Source of the DNA: Vandiemenella viatica
Taxonomy: Eukaryota; Arthropoda; Insecta; Orthoptera; Morabidae
Direction: 5' to 3'
Length of the DNA stretch: 64,000 nucleotides
NCBI GenBank assembly: GCA_031002005.1
Contig: CM061919.1
Coordinates: 172,715,121 to 172,779,120, forward strand
Under the pieces are notes generated by a model that searched no databases, had not been told where the DNA came from, and saw only the letters and a program-made list of their open reading frames with translations. Position numbers and translations under genes: made by a program. This document shows, piece by piece, positions 35,201 through 50,200 of this stretch; position 1 is the stretch's first letter; the number at the start of each line of letters is the position of its first letter.

Positions 35201-38200
35201 CGGATTACTATCCCTTTGCATCGATGGGACATGCACTCACTGAGCAGCGCTTCACTTCTTACGAAAATGTGCGAAAATGGCTTGATGACTGGTTTGCATC
35301 AAAAGAGAAAAAACATTTTTGGCGTGGCATTCATAAATTACCAGAGAGATGGGAAAAATGTATATCTTGCAATGGACAATATTTTGAATAAGGTATGTCG
35401 TACCATTTTTATGCAATGAACGTGTATTTTTGATCAAAAAATTCCGGTTTCATATTTACACACCTGGTATATTCCACATTAAATTATAATTCCAGCCACA
35501 ATAGAGATAGAAGGCATGACAAATCAAAGTTCAGTTACTCAAGAGTAAAACTCTTCAGGGACATTCTGGCCAAAAGTGCCATACGTAATTGTCTTTTTAC
35601 TCACACCATATAGTTGTCAACCAACTAGGGGAATCAGTGCCAGTCAGGCAAGAGGGGCTTACCTGTACAATAAGGGAAAAAATGTTTTACTATGAGAAGA
35701 TCAGTCATAAAATGGTGTTAAATTTGGTGAAAACTATTGGAATGGATGAAAAAGTGGCTTGTTGGGTATAAGAATTCTTAAAAGGTAGAAATCAAAGCAT
35801 CAGGTTGAAAAATGCAGTATTAAAACATAGAACAGAAAATGGGAGTGCCACAGAATAGTGTATTTGGACTGTTGCTATTCATTGTTCTAATGAATAATTG
35901 TGTTAATGATTTACAGACAGAAGTTAGGTTAATGAAGGCAGATGATGTAATGTTACATAGCAGGAACAAAATAGGAAAAGACAGAAGAGCTGGAAAGTGA
36001 CCCAGGTAGAATTTCTAACTGGAAAGGTCAACAAGGATGAAGAAGAAAATCAAGAAGAGTCAGTTTATTAGGTACACAGACAGAAAAAAAACCTTATGGT
36101 TGTTTATGATTAGAGTGTGGAGAAGGAATTACTTGTCGAAATGTAAATACATGGAATTATATTTGATAGTAAGCTCATACGGGGAGGTGATAGGAAAAGG
36201 TTTCAAAATCCTTCATTCATTTGAGGCAATTTAGGCAATGTAAATAACAAAGGGCAGGGAAAATAATCCATTACTCATAACAGTTGAAGGCTGGAAGAAC
36301 CTTAATTCCCAGCAGCTTCACGAACTTCCCATAAGAAGTTCACAGGTGTGATGTCCTCTTTTGACACCTATAGCTCCAAACCCAATGCCTACAGTTCCAA
36401 ACCAAATCCTTGTGTTTCTATGGGAGAAGGAGGGCTACCCTACAATTTAACCCCCACAACGCTGTGGGCAGTGGGTTGTGGTGGCACACACAGCCAAATC
36501 ATGCTTATATTTATTATACATATTGATTGAAAGCTGTGAGCAACATTTACCTGTGAATTATAAAAGATATCCCACAAAAACAATTCTTGGAAAAATAAGG
36601 AGAATCTCATGGTTGTTTAGTGACAAAAAGGCAATTCTACAATTTTCAGTGTATACTCATTTCACTTTCTGAAACAGAATGGTTTCTCTCAGTGTTATAG
36701 ATTGTAAATTTAAAATTAAAATAAAAAATCTGGTTACCTGGCCATTATGCATGTCATAATTTTTACTGAAATGAAAGGCAAAGGATATATGATTTATTCC
36801 AAGACTTGTTAAACCCAGAAGATGTGGGAGGAAAACTTGGCTTTTGTATATTTTTATGATTGATAAATCAAGGCACATTTAAAGTATTTATACAGGGCGA
36901 TTCTGTGATGATGTTATAAACTTTTTGAGATGATGAAGAAGGGTAAATGTGTCAATTTGAGATAAACGGACCCTGGTCCAGAAACGACTGAGTTGATAGT
37001 TATAAGCGAAAATCTAGTCAAGTTCTGTGTTAGAATCGTGCAATGTTAAAACTAAGGGCCCCACCTTCCGAACCTAATCATGATGTACAGAATTCCATTG
37101 AATTATACCATATATCCCCAAATAATTTCCCCTGTTGATGGACTAGTAATGGCACTTGTAACTTGATCTCAGAATGACCAAAAATCCTAAATCTACAGTA
37201 CTGTAATAATTTAACCGCACAAGTTACACAAGCTGCTTCACTTACAACCATTGTTCTACATGCACCCCTGAACAACAAGTGACATCATCACACAAAGTTC
37301 TGTTGTACCCATTCTAATATTCCCAGAGTGATTTGAGCAATGTCACTGACAGTGAAAATTCTTGCCAGGAGATCCTGTTCAGTCTCGACAGGCAACAAGA
37401 CTTTTCACATGGCCCCACAAGAAGAAATAATGTTGGGTGAGATCAGGTAAATGTGCTGGCCATGGAACAGAACCTCATCTACCTGTCCAGTTTTCAGGGA
37501 ATGTCTGGTCCAGGCGTTCAGGGTCACCATCATGTTGGAACTCTGTCTGTTGATGAGTAACAAGTGGGATATGTTCAAGGAACCTGGGTATTATGCTCTG
37601 ATAACATTGTGTACACTGGTGCATTTAAGCGAGGAGGTAGAAGAAACAAGCCTAGTATGTAATCATTAACTATACATGCCCACACACTGACTGATAATTT
37701 GTGTTGATGGCTCTTCACTACTATAGCGTGTAGATTCTTACCAGTCCAACCATGACTATTGCAACTATTTAGCATTCTGTCTCTGGTGAAACAGACTTCA
37801 TCCATAAAAAGTACATAAGCAGGAAAGTGTGGATTAATCGCAAGATGCATCAAAAGCCATTGGCTGAACAAGTCATGAGGTTCAAAGGCAGCAGAAGTCA
37901 AATCATATACTTTCTATGGGTAGTAGAGGTATAGCTGCATTTCCCACAATACTTGCCACACAGTAGTCAGCGAAACATTCATTTCACATGTAACTGATTT
38001 AGTACTGGTTACAGGCTCATCCTCTCAAGCAAGCACTGCATCTTCGAAGTCAGGAGTCTGTGTAGTTCAACGTCCTCCTCAGTCATTGTATTGTTGAACC
38101 AATTGCCCTTCATTGTAGGAACAGCCTCGGAAACATGGTATGAGTCAGATGTCTTCTACATGGATATTTGGTGCTGTACAACTGTTCCACTTCTCAGCTG

Positions 38201-41200
38201 CTTACAATTCCTTGCTCGTACACAAAAATCATACAACTCCATTTTGTTAGAGCTGATTGATGTTACTACTTCAACTTGCAACCACAGACTGCAGTCTGCT
38301 ACAGCACAAACATTGTACAACAGGGTTGTTGATTTCAATTGGATTAGTTATTTCCAGCTTCTACAACTATTATAGGTGCTTGTCAGGATTGTCAATCTTA
38401 TCAATGACAGTACTGGTATACAAGGGTCGTTCAATAAGTAATGCAACACATTATTTTTTTCGGCCAATTTTGGTTGAAAAAACTGGACATTTTTTGTGGA
38501 ACATTTTCAAACATTCCCACTTCATCTAATATAGTTTCATTGACTTACGACAGGTGTAAGCTGTTAAAATGGCGACTGTAACAAATGTGCGTTCCACACA
38601 AGGGGCAGTGATTGAGTTTCTTTTGGCAGAAAACCAGCGCATCTCAGATATTCATAGGCGCTTGCACAACATCTACGGTGATCTGGCAGTGGACATAAGC
38701 GTGGTGAGTCATTGGGCAAAGTGTGTGTCAGCATCGCCGCAAGGTCTAGCAGTCTGATCTGGCCGGCCATGCACAGTTGTGACTCCTGCAATGTTGGAGC
38801 GTGCAACGACTCTCAATCAACATAATCGACGGATCACCATCAAACAACTCAGTGCTCAACTTGACATCTCTGTTTGTAGTGCTGTCACAATTGTTCACCA
38901 GTTGGGATATTCAAAGGTTTGTTCCCGATGGTTTCCTCGATGTCTAACCGAAGACCATAAAGAACAAAGGAGAACAATCTGTGCAGAACAGCATGCTCGT
39001 CATGAAGCTGAGGGTGACAATTTCTTGTCAAACATTGTTACAGGCAATGAAACATGGGTTCATCATCGAACCCGAAACAAAATGGCAATTAATGAAGTGG
39101 TACTGCACCCACTCCCCTACCAAGAAAAAGTTTAAAGCCATACCCTCAGCCAGTAATGTCATGGCTACAGTCTTCTGGGATGCTGAAGGGCATATTCTGG
39201 TCGATGTCCTTCCCCATGGTCAAACGATCAACTCTGAGGTGTATTGTGCTACTCTTCGAAAATTGAAGAAATGGCTTCAGCGTGTTCGTAGGCACAGAAA
39301 TCAGAACCAACTTCTCCTTCTTCATGACAATGCAAGACCTCACACAAGTATTCGCACCCAAGAGGAGGTCACAAACTTCAGTGGACTGTTCTTCCTCATC
39401 GACCCTACAGCCCCGATCTCGCACTGTCGGATTTCCATATGTTTGGCCTAATCAAGGCCGCAATCTGTGGGATGCACTACACGGGTGATGAAGAAGTTAT
39501 TGATGCAGTACGGCATTGGCTCCAGCATCAACCAGTGGAATGGTACCGTGCAGGCATACAGGCCCACATTTCAAGGTGGCATAAAGCCGTAGCATTGAAT
39601 GGAGATTATGTTGAAAAATAGTGTTGTGTAACTAAAAGATTTGGAAATAACATGGTGTATTTGAATGCTGAATAAAACAACCTGCTTTAGAAAAAAATGT
39701 GTTGCATTACTTATTGAACGACCCTTGTATGTATTCCACTGTCAGAGGTATCAGAAAAATTTCCACTTATAACTTTCAAATGGGTCATTTCCAGCATCAT
39801 GGAATCACCCTGTATAAGTTTAATAAAACACTGCATGCATAATGTTCAATGATCTATGACATTAAGAGAAACCATTCTATGTGTGCGTGGAGACTTTCTA
39901 TTCCAGAAAGTGAAGTAAATATACACTGTAAAGTGTAGACTTGTCTCAGAACAAGATCTCATAACTTTTTGTTACTAAACAACCATATGACTGCCTATTT
40001 TTACCAGAATTGTTTTTGTGAGAATTCATTTCTTTTTTAAGTCAATCCCTTATTCTCAGTTGTTGTTCAAATGTAATGGATCAATCTGAAAATCAGTTGA
40101 TAAGTATATTTCAGAATTCAAGACATCAATATACGTGTATGTTTGATAATAATAATATTTAATTAAATTATGATGGAGTGCACACCCCGGTGGCAATTTC
40201 CCTACACACCCATCGTCTCCCTTTCCTGCACCTCTGCAAATTTTAGCTTTAAATTCTTTCAACATTTTTGGTAAATTATTCATCATTTCTCTTGGTAACT
40301 GACACCCTTACCCAAAAAAGAGAATCTTCCTACACCCTTGTGCCTGAAATCAAGTGCCAGCTTGTGGTCATGGTTAACTTTTCCCTTCCATGCATTACTT
40401 TTAATTCTTACACCAATATTTTTCCATGCCTAATCACCAATATACTCCCATGACCCTTTTCACCCTCCTCCTGTCTTTCAATGAATCCCATTCCAGATCT
40501 TTTATCATATCTGTTACTGATTGCATTCTGCAGTAATTTCCATAAACAAATCTAACAGCCCTTTTCTGCACCTTTTCCAACTCCTGTATCTGATACGCAA
40601 AATGTGGGTCCCATACTACACTACCATATTCAAGCAATGGTCTGACCAAAGTTTTGTAACCGAATTCTTTTACTTCTCTTGTACATCACTCTCTCCAACA
40701 AGTGCAGAATTTTGAAACCTTTTCCTACTACTTGACCAATGCGTCCTGCCCAGTTAAGCCTGTTATCAAATGTAATGCCAAGATATTTACAATTCAAGTC
40801 TTCAAAAAGCAATTCTTTCCCCACCTTATAACCGTGACCAACATTTAGTTTTTTATTTGTGTATCTAATAAGCTGACTCTTCTTTGCATTTATCTTCATC
40901 CCATGTTTACCAATCCAACTAGATGTCCTGTCCAGATCCTCTACCGCTTTGATCCTTTTATATAGCACTAGCCACAAAGCCCGTCAAAATTGACGGGTTT
41001 GGAGTATTCTGGCAATTAATTTCTTTTTAGTTGCTTACCTAAACAGAATTGTTTTGAAATAAAGCTCAATGTGCTGTAATTTCTCATCCCTTGTGATGTA
41101 GCAAAACGTTTCAGTTGTCAACTTGATGCAGGTCACATTTCAGTCAAACCACAATCTGCGCTAATAATGTGATGAAGATCGATGTGTTAACGGATGACAT

Positions 41201-44200
41201 AAATTACATAGCCTACAGTTGAAATAATGACCACAGTGAAAACGAAGGATACTAAATTAAATCATAACAACTACAGTATTCTGGTAAATCATTTCTTAGC
41301 AATCGCTTAAATAAACACAAAAATAAATCATAATATAATTCTTATTGCCTTGCGCAATAGCAAAATGTTTCTGTTGCTATCCTGGTCCAGGTTGCATTTC
41401 AGTCTAACAACAGGCAGTTTAATCATTACCGTGGTGCCACAATCTGATGATGCATTCTTGTAGAACTCGACGAAATAAATCGAAAATAAAGAATAAAAAA
41501 TTTTGATATCTTTCTTGGTTTTCGAGATATAGCATGTTGAAAATCAATTATAACTGTGATTTTGCTGAAGTTTTCTCTGGTCCAGGACGTATTTCAACCT
41601 AACAACAACCACCAGGAAGAAAATAAAACACATATAGTGCATTTCCACCGTGTAGATATAGCGGTTTTGGTAATTTGTTTTTTCTGGTCCAGGCCAGATT
41701 TCACTCAAACCACCTAAATTTCGAGATACAATATCTCGAGAACTAAGCGAGATATGGAAAGAAAATGAATTATTTGTTTTCGATTTGTCTCTTCGAGTTA
41801 CATACGATATCATCATCAAATTTGGCAATGTCGAAATTTTTCTTCTGTTCCAGGCCGCATTTCAACCTAACCACGTCAATTTTGAGATACAATATCTCGA
41901 GAATTAAGTAAGATATCAAAACATTTTATTCTCTACTTTCAGTTTTTTTCGTCGAGTTACATGAGAAGCCATCAACAAATTGCAGCTTCACGGTTATAGT
42001 AGCATCCCATAACCACGTACAGTACTACGCTAAACCATGGAGGAAATATTTCCTCCATGTGCTAAACATGCCGCCAGAGAAACAATACTTACTTTACACG
42101 CATATTAATACATATACTTATCACATTTCAATGATCACATTGCATCGCGAAATAAACCAAATAAAAAATCTATAAGGGTTCTTCAATCTTAAATTTTTAT
42201 ATTCGTTATTCAGAATTATACTAACACATTTGAATAGCTGACACAGTTACATGCGGCTGAAATAAGGCATCAGTAAAACCAAAGTAAATTAAAAATAAAT
42301 CTTAACAGCTTACGTCATTCCAACGTAATATTAGTTTTAATGGGTGGAAGGTGAAATTTCCACTGGCCGGAAACTGGTACTGCCCTGTTGAAATTTGTAT
42401 CAATTGCTTCGTTATAATGGCATCTTCTTCACATTTGCACCCTCCTTTTTTCCGAAACGTCGCCATTAATTAAATTAAAAATTCTGAAACGTAAGACGCT
42501 CCGCAACCGAAAAATGTTAGCAACACTTTCGTTAGAACGAAGTAATGAATTAAGTAACAGAAAAAAAAATTACTAAAAAAGAACGCATGCCCTCTGCTGT
42601 AACTTCAAGTGCCAATTCTAATAACAATCTATCAAAACTGCCACTAACATTGCGAAAATTAACTTACATATATGTGATATCAACGAATACTTCTACATAA
42701 ACTAATATTAAATAAATCTAAGCAACTAATAAGTATGTTCAGTCAGTTAATTTATTCGTGGATGCCTAGAAATGTTATTAAATAACGTGGATATTTCTCT
42801 GCAGTTGCTTAACTAATCAGAATTGTTACAAAATAAAGCCCATTGTAATTTATCGTTCATTGTGCTGTAGCAAAAAGCTTCAGTTGTCATCTTGGTCCAG
42901 GTTGCATTTCAGCTTAACCATAATATCCGCTAAAATTTCTGATAGAAAAGCAAAGCTTCAATCATGCGCAATTTAATACATTCCATGCATCGCGATATAC
43001 ACTTGATCCCAAATCTTCACAGGTTCTGACACATTTCTTTCTTAGTAGCTACCTATGATGAAGATCGATATTTTAACGGCTAAGAAAGCTTACATCTGCT
43101 GAAATAATGACTCCAGCAAGAACGAAGGATGCTATAACAACTTAAGCTATGCCATGTAATATTTCATTGTGGTTTAGGCCGTATATATCGCGAAAAATTT
43201 GCAACTTCTTTCATTTGAACCATGTAACGTTTCAGTAAAAAAAAAACTGATAATTAATATGCCAATTTAAACACAAATAATTTCAGTAATAGGACACAGT
43301 TTAAATTTTGAAAAAAACTAAATTATTCATGCCCTCTGCGTTAACGTCAAATGAAACTTGTAATTCTAATCCATGCTAGTTATACTCTAACCAAACATTT
43401 AGCAGCACTGATGCTCGAAATACAAAGCTTTTATCTTACAATATCTCAAAAGAATATTACGTAAATATAAGCATCTAATGATTGATATATCGATTTTAAC
43501 GCAATACATACTTTTATTTCAGTGTTCTGTGAGTTAATTTGTTCACTGTTGCTTGGAAATGATATTAAATAACGCGCACTCCCACAAATAATATCGTAAA
43601 GCGTGACGTCATAGCGCAACGTCATAGCTTGACGTCACCGCGTGACACGCTACATCTTGTCTATTATACTAATAGATTATATCATCTGCAAACAATCTTA
43701 TCTCTGTTTGTTACCAACAATGGGTGTGCACCCTAGGTAAGCAATGCTGATTGCCATAGATTTAACTGCCTCCATGAGTATATTCCAAGTAATTTAAAAA
43801 CTAAGTATAGGAACAAAATAAACATTAATGTATTAGTTAAGCTGTGAAGTCTATGTATAAATGCAATTTGAGGCATATAGCATCATCCAAAGCTAAGCAA
43901 CAAGCAAGTTGGGTTGATATTGAATAAATAGATCGAAAAATGCCAATAATGTGTTTTTCTTATAATTTGGAAGTGAAATCATATTTATCTATCTCTTCTA
44001 GAGCTGACTCCAACCATAGCTCGGGTCTAGTATTGTATTTTTGAAGTACACTTCTCTGACAAACTACCAGCTTACAAGGCCTGTGATAGTGATTAAACCA
44101 TATATGTGTACCAAATTACCTGTTTCTAGGATGAAATATAGTGGAATTATGATGACAGGGGGTTGTAATCAATCAAAAAAAAAAAAAATGAACTTCACTA

Positions 44201-47200
44201 CTTTCCAAAGTAAGGAGAGGAAGAAAGTAAAATTTAACACATTAGATAAACTGAATAAGCTCCATCTATAATGTAAATTTGAGTCATAAAAGTTATTAAG
44301 GTAGGAAGCAATTTTGCCTTTGGAGTAGATAAGGGGTAGATATTTTGAAATTTACATATTTAGAATTTTTTTATAATATAGGGGCAAAACTGTATCTATG
44401 CTCCAGAATTCTATGACAACAGGAAGCAACTTAGAGTTATGATGATCATCAGTCAGTCAGTCAGTGGGTGACAAAATCAGTGAAATTTGCAAATGAACAA
44501 CATACAAACTAAAAACAGGAATGACAAAAATATTATTTTCAGTGCCTCGCGGCAGTTTCTTTGTTTCCTTTATCCAAAAATATTAGTGTGTTTGCTAAGA
44601 TTATGGATATATATGTTTAACAGAAATTTGAAGCATGTAACATTGCTAAGGTCAAAGAAATTGAGTACAAAAATGACCTGAATCACTTGGAGAAAAGGGT
44701 AGGCAGTCCTACCCTTTACTCAACTTGGTAACTGCGCCGGCAAGCACCCATATCAACATAGCTATAATTTTTTTTATAAAAAAATCATATTGTTTCATAT
44801 TATTAATTTTAAGCGTTTCTCTTCCTTTATTAAGTTGAGAGAGAAGGAAGAGCAAAGAAAAGATATCAGCATATATAAAATATGATAAGTTCAAAATAAC
44901 ATTATAAAAATAAGTGTGAATCAAATCCTACAGAAACTGCAAGTGATAATTTGTCCTAGAGGTTGATGGAGAATGGGCATTCATGTGACATAATTGTAAA
45001 ATGGAATGTAGACAGAAACCAAGATCATGATTAATAACTTTTCAGGATATCCCGCGTTGTACCGAAAGCTTAGATATTTCAATAAACAACACGGCATAAC
45101 TCGAAAATTTATTAATCATGAACAAAGACCACCATGGAAGTCTTAGGAATCAAGAAACCAAGATATTTAAATCATTTTCAGCTAGAGTTCAAAAGATACA
45201 TTCTGTTTTAGATTTACACTAGGCCTCAATCTGATTTTGTCTTTCCCATTTGGGTCCCAACAATCAATTATAAATTTTATGATTTTCTAATAAATTCATT
45301 AACACAAGAGTTATATATCTTTGTTATCAAAAATTTCTTACTTAACAGGTTGAAATAACCATCCATTTCATATTTAAAATGTAACCTCCCAAATGAGACA
45401 TGATTGATATTCTTCAGATATTCAAAATATGACACTGTGACACCACCAGCACTGCAAAACAAGTCAGGGACTGTCAAAATATTCTTTGACAGAAGACATT
45501 CATGTGCACCTGGTGTAATGGGTCCATTTGCTCCTTCAGCTATGATCTGAAATGATACCACAGTAAATATTAGATGTATTTATAAAATTTAGAAAATACA
45601 TAGAAGTAGTATTGCAGGAAATTTTAAGCAACATTAAATAATTTGTAAATTGCTAATGAACAAAGATGAAATTTCTAATCCAGAAATAAATACTATCTGC
45701 CTATCACTTTCCCAACCTGACATTTGAATTTACAAAGGTCTAATAACAATTCAGATTTTTTAACTAAAATGTTAAATACATCAACTCAAGAAAAATGGAG
45801 CAGGAATAAATACCTGGAGGAGAGATTGATATGGGAAGAATAGTTGAAGGATGGTGTTTTGGGCATCATCTTCACTGAAATGAATTCTACACAGGAGTTC
45901 AGCCGGCTGAACTCCTGTGAAGAATTCATTTCATCAATACGCCGGGAAAGTTTCCACTCACATATCATCTTCACTCATGAACGTAAAAAAAAATGAAGTG
46001 TAAAATTAAGTCCACACAAGCACATGAATGATAGTTTTTGAGCATTAGATTAAAGTGGAGATGATGGTGAGCAACAAAACAATATCATTAGAAATGTTAA
46101 GAACAGAAAGAAAATTAATCATAAGAAATAATTAAATAAATATGTAAGTATTGCAAAATTATAAAATTCAGGCATGTGCAGTTTAAATCATTAAAAGAAA
46201 AATATATGATTTTTTAAAAATTTCTAATTGCCTGCATCTGTATGCAATTTAGGTTAATGAAGTGGTGTATTTAATTCTTGAAGGGAAGTAATGAGTAGGT
46301 ATATGTTTTCTCTTTAAATAGAAGTTTTGTATGGTGATGGAAGAGGGGATATGGATCTAATTGAGATGATAGTAGGAATTTCTGAAAGTTGGTTTCCAAG
46401 TTGTCATACTGATTCTCAACCCTGTCAGTAGCAGCAAAATAGTATAATTAATAGAATGAAACTTTGTCCTTGATTGGAGTTGCATGGTCAATTTCTGGGG
46501 TAGGAGGGAAAGTGAGGTCTTTGAGAGAACAGGAGGTCAATACTGGGTAAAAGGGATAGAAGAAAAGGTAGAAATGATATGAAATTGTCACAATTATAGG
46601 TAGATCAGTGATATTTTATCCATTGCCTATTGTTAGGAAGATGTAGGTCTAAAATCAAATAGCTCTTGCAGAACAAAGAAAAATTTTATAATGCTTGGTT
46701 TGGTTACTATGAGGTTGCAGTGATTAAGATGTCTTGTATATGATGCATTTAGTCATGGAATGTGAGGAGAAGGATTTTGGGATGAGTGTAAGTTGTCCAA
46801 TTAGATAGATTGCTGAAGGATTATGTGGATAAGCAGTAAGAACTGTTGTTGAATGAAGATACTGATGGCTTTTAAAGAAAGGAAGTTTATAGTTATGACA
46901 ATTAGATGGAATATTTGTGGAAGGCAGGATTGGAATGAACAGGCTACGTTATCGGAGTTAGTGAGATGGAAGCATGGAAATGGTAAAAACAAATATCACA
47001 TATAAGTTTTAGTCACCATTTGAAATGATTTTTCATTCTGCCTACTTGGCTGAAGCTCTTTATCGGTGACTTTAGAAGAATGTCTTGAAGGATGCAAAGC
47101 TATAAATATCGTATTTATGGACTAATAATTTTTAAACAATTTCTTTTAAAATAAAATTTTTACCATTTTTATTATTACATTGGAAAGCAAGACTAAAAAA

Positions 47201-50200
47201 AATTGTTAGTTTATAAAACTGAACTGACCTTTACAATCCCTGAAAATTGTCATCTTAACTTTCTTCTTCTCCCTCTTCATCATCATCATTGTCCTCTTCA
47301 TATATAAGATGGTCTCTTACTCTAGACCATGACTGTTTTGTCCACTGACACACTTGTTTGATTGTATGTCATTTTAAATGTCTTTTCAGTGTGAATTCTT
47401 GTTGGGTTTCATCTATCATCCATTTGTACCATTCCTCTCTCATATACATTTTAAATGGTTTATTTATCAAGACATCAAGAGGTTGCAATTGTGGAGTAAG
47501 GACCTCCCTCCCCCCCTCTCCCCCAGAATAACAGCAAGCTCTGTATTTCCCTGTCTCAGTTTCTTTTTCACAGAATTTTTCAAATGACTACTAAACTGAT
47601 ATAGCACAAGAAGAGAACTCTTCTTCAATACAGCATCTTTCCTTCTCTCCCACACTCCATAGTTTCATACCAGCCTTGTCCATCCAACCCGTGTCTTGCA
47701 TGCGGTAGTATTTCAGAAGGTTTTGGCATTGTTTTGTGCTTGAAAAAAATCATTGGCTTAAGCTTAGTACTGTCAGCACAACATGAAAGGACAACAGTGT
47801 AGTACAATTTTTCATGTCCACTTGTTATTATAGTTACAGTTTTAGCACCTTTCATGGCAATAGTTCTGCTACTCGGCACATCAAATATCAAAGAAGTTTC
47901 ATCCATGTTCACTATTTGGCTTATTTCCACACTGGTTTACTTTTGATGTTGAATAATAAAGTGATGGAAAGATAACATTTTCTCTTCATATTCTTGTGGC
48001 ATTTTCTGAGATATTTTGGTTTTGGCTTGTATGCTAAGTCAATTACACTTCATAAACTTGTAACACCAAACAACTCCACCCTTAAAATCTGTTACATTCA
48101 GTCCTCTATTTGCACATTTAGTCTTCCTCATATTTTTTTCAGTTCTTCTTTAATAGACGCCAATCCCGAATGGTTTTTTCTTTTGGTGGAGAGCTGAAAT
48201 GCTGTCAATTGTTCTATTTCTATGTTCTCCCACATATGCTATTACTTTCAACTTATAGCCTGCATCATATGAATACCTTTTATTTTTTTCCATTCCGAAA
48301 CTAACAAACAACAAAAATATTGTACTGTTACCGATAACACAAATCATTTTCAGTTCAAGTTCACCGGCACCGTAGACTGCAATGACACATCATAGGCTAG
48401 ACAATGTTCTGGGTTTGTGATGGCAGAGTAGGAGGAAGACATGTTAGCAAGCTTTTAAATCCCCCGCATCTCGTATTCATCGCATCGGTGCACTGCTGCT
48501 GCCAGTTGAATCCAATGCTGCCAGATAGAGATAGGTTTCCCACAGCATTGAATATGCAACCATTTTTTAGACAGGCAGGAATTTTAAATCAAACACTGGA
48601 CATTTTTACATTAATTTCGAGTATAAGGTGCACCTGAATTTTGGAGTCAATTTTTTGAAGAAAAAACTGCATCTTATATGGTAGTCCGTAAAATATGGTA
48701 AACCAGCTTAGTGATGAAAGATAACACTGGTTAACAAATTCAATGTAACAAATCATCAGTGATCAAAGTTTAATGACAAGGAGAGGTCATGGCCTCCAGC
48801 CAACAAATTTCAATCAGCTTCAACATAGTGCATGGGAACCAGCCAAGTTTAAGTTCTGCATAGGGATTAGGTCAATACCTTAGTTTCTGTAAAATTAAGT
48901 GAGGGAACTGTGGTACAAAACGTTGGTCAGTCCATTGCTGGAATATGGTGGTGTAACATGTGACCCACATTTTGGGTATCAAATACAGGAGTTGGTGGGG
49001 TTACAGAGAAGGGCTGCTAGATTTGTCTTTGGAAATTACTGCAAAACACAATCAGTAACTAACATGATAAAGGAAGCTGGAGTAGGATTCATTGGAGGAT
49101 AGAAGGAGGGTGAAGTGAATCATGGGAGTATAGAAGGCATATATTGGTGATGAAGCATGGAAAGATGTTGGTGGGAAAATTAAGAGAGGTGTGTGGAAGG
49201 GTAAAGATGACCATGACCACACTTGATTTTAGGCATAAGGGTGGGGAAAAATTTTCCTTTTGAAAGAAGGTATGTAAGGGATTGGAACAAATTACCACGA
49301 GAAATTATGAATAATTTACCAAAAACACTGAAAGAATTTGAAGACAAAATTAGTGGAGGGCAAAAGTAGGTAGGAAGAGGAAGGAGAAAGGTGGGCGTGT
49401 AGGGAGATTGCCAGCAGAGCGTTTGCTCCATCGCAATTTTATCAGTTATTATTATTATATTATCATTATAGTTTCTGAAGATTCAGGGGCCAAACCATAA
49501 AACTGGAAATTTTTGCCTATATATATGCACATCTCACAATTAATGAATGCATTTCAATGAAACTTCAGTACAGTGTTATATATTCATCTATGAATCTGTT
49601 TAGAAAAAAGTTTAGCACATACCAGTCATATAAAAAATCGTTTCTATAGCTATTTTCTTGATTATAAGGCACTTAAGGAGTTCAAACTCAAACAACATTA
49701 TAAGAAAACATCAGAATGTCTGTATCTGAAATCAAACCCCTCTATTTGCATTCATTGCCACAGGTAAAGCAGAAAATTATGATCAATTTGAGGTATAATA
49801 TGTATAGATTGAAAAATTTATTTAAGGAGATATCAAAAATTTTGTAATGATTACACCACATCAGGTGGATTGAGGAAGAAATTTGTATAATAAAGGAAGA
49901 CTCCTCAATTTTAAAGATAAATGAAATTTTTGTAACACCAGCATATTATTAATGAGAAGATACATATAATATGAACAAATAGACCGCGTAGTTAAAATAA
50001 AAATAGGTTATTTAGTTAAATGAAGACATTAAATTTTTGAAGAAGTGGGGATGCATGGTTAAAATTATATTCAGGCAAAAGGAAAAAAATCACAGATTAC
50101 GATATGATTTTAGTTTTTTGATTACTTCAAGATTTAAGGGGGTAAAGTTGAAATGCAGTTTTAAAATGCAATTTCAGTGTAGCCTAATGTCAGAGGTATT

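Larger units (their letters stand above)
36893..39812 (-). mobile_element. Tc1/mariner-superfamily (IS630-like) element with a mariner nested inside
   Basis: Outer ends are CAGGGCGATTCTGTGATGAT and, in reverse complement, CAGGGTGATTCCATGATGCT, each flanked by TA (36891-36892 and 39813-39814). The transposase is on the minus strand. 37905-37575 encodes [20 protein letters not shown] with the first catalytic Asp, then [20 protein letters not shown], and further frames give FPENWTGR and a [14 protein letters not shown] block. Removing Mar-3 leaves about 1.6 kb. Multiple stops; inactive. Confidence 0.78.

Noticed and set aside
38156..38806. Several ORFs on both strands at 38.1-38.8 kb
   Set aside because: They are shadows of the IS630-like element and of Mar-3; only the Mar-3 plus frame shows transposase motifs.
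44041..44681. Lys-rich ORFs at 44.0-44.7 kb as small genes
   Set aside because: Low-complexity A-rich sequence explains them. No start context or homology.
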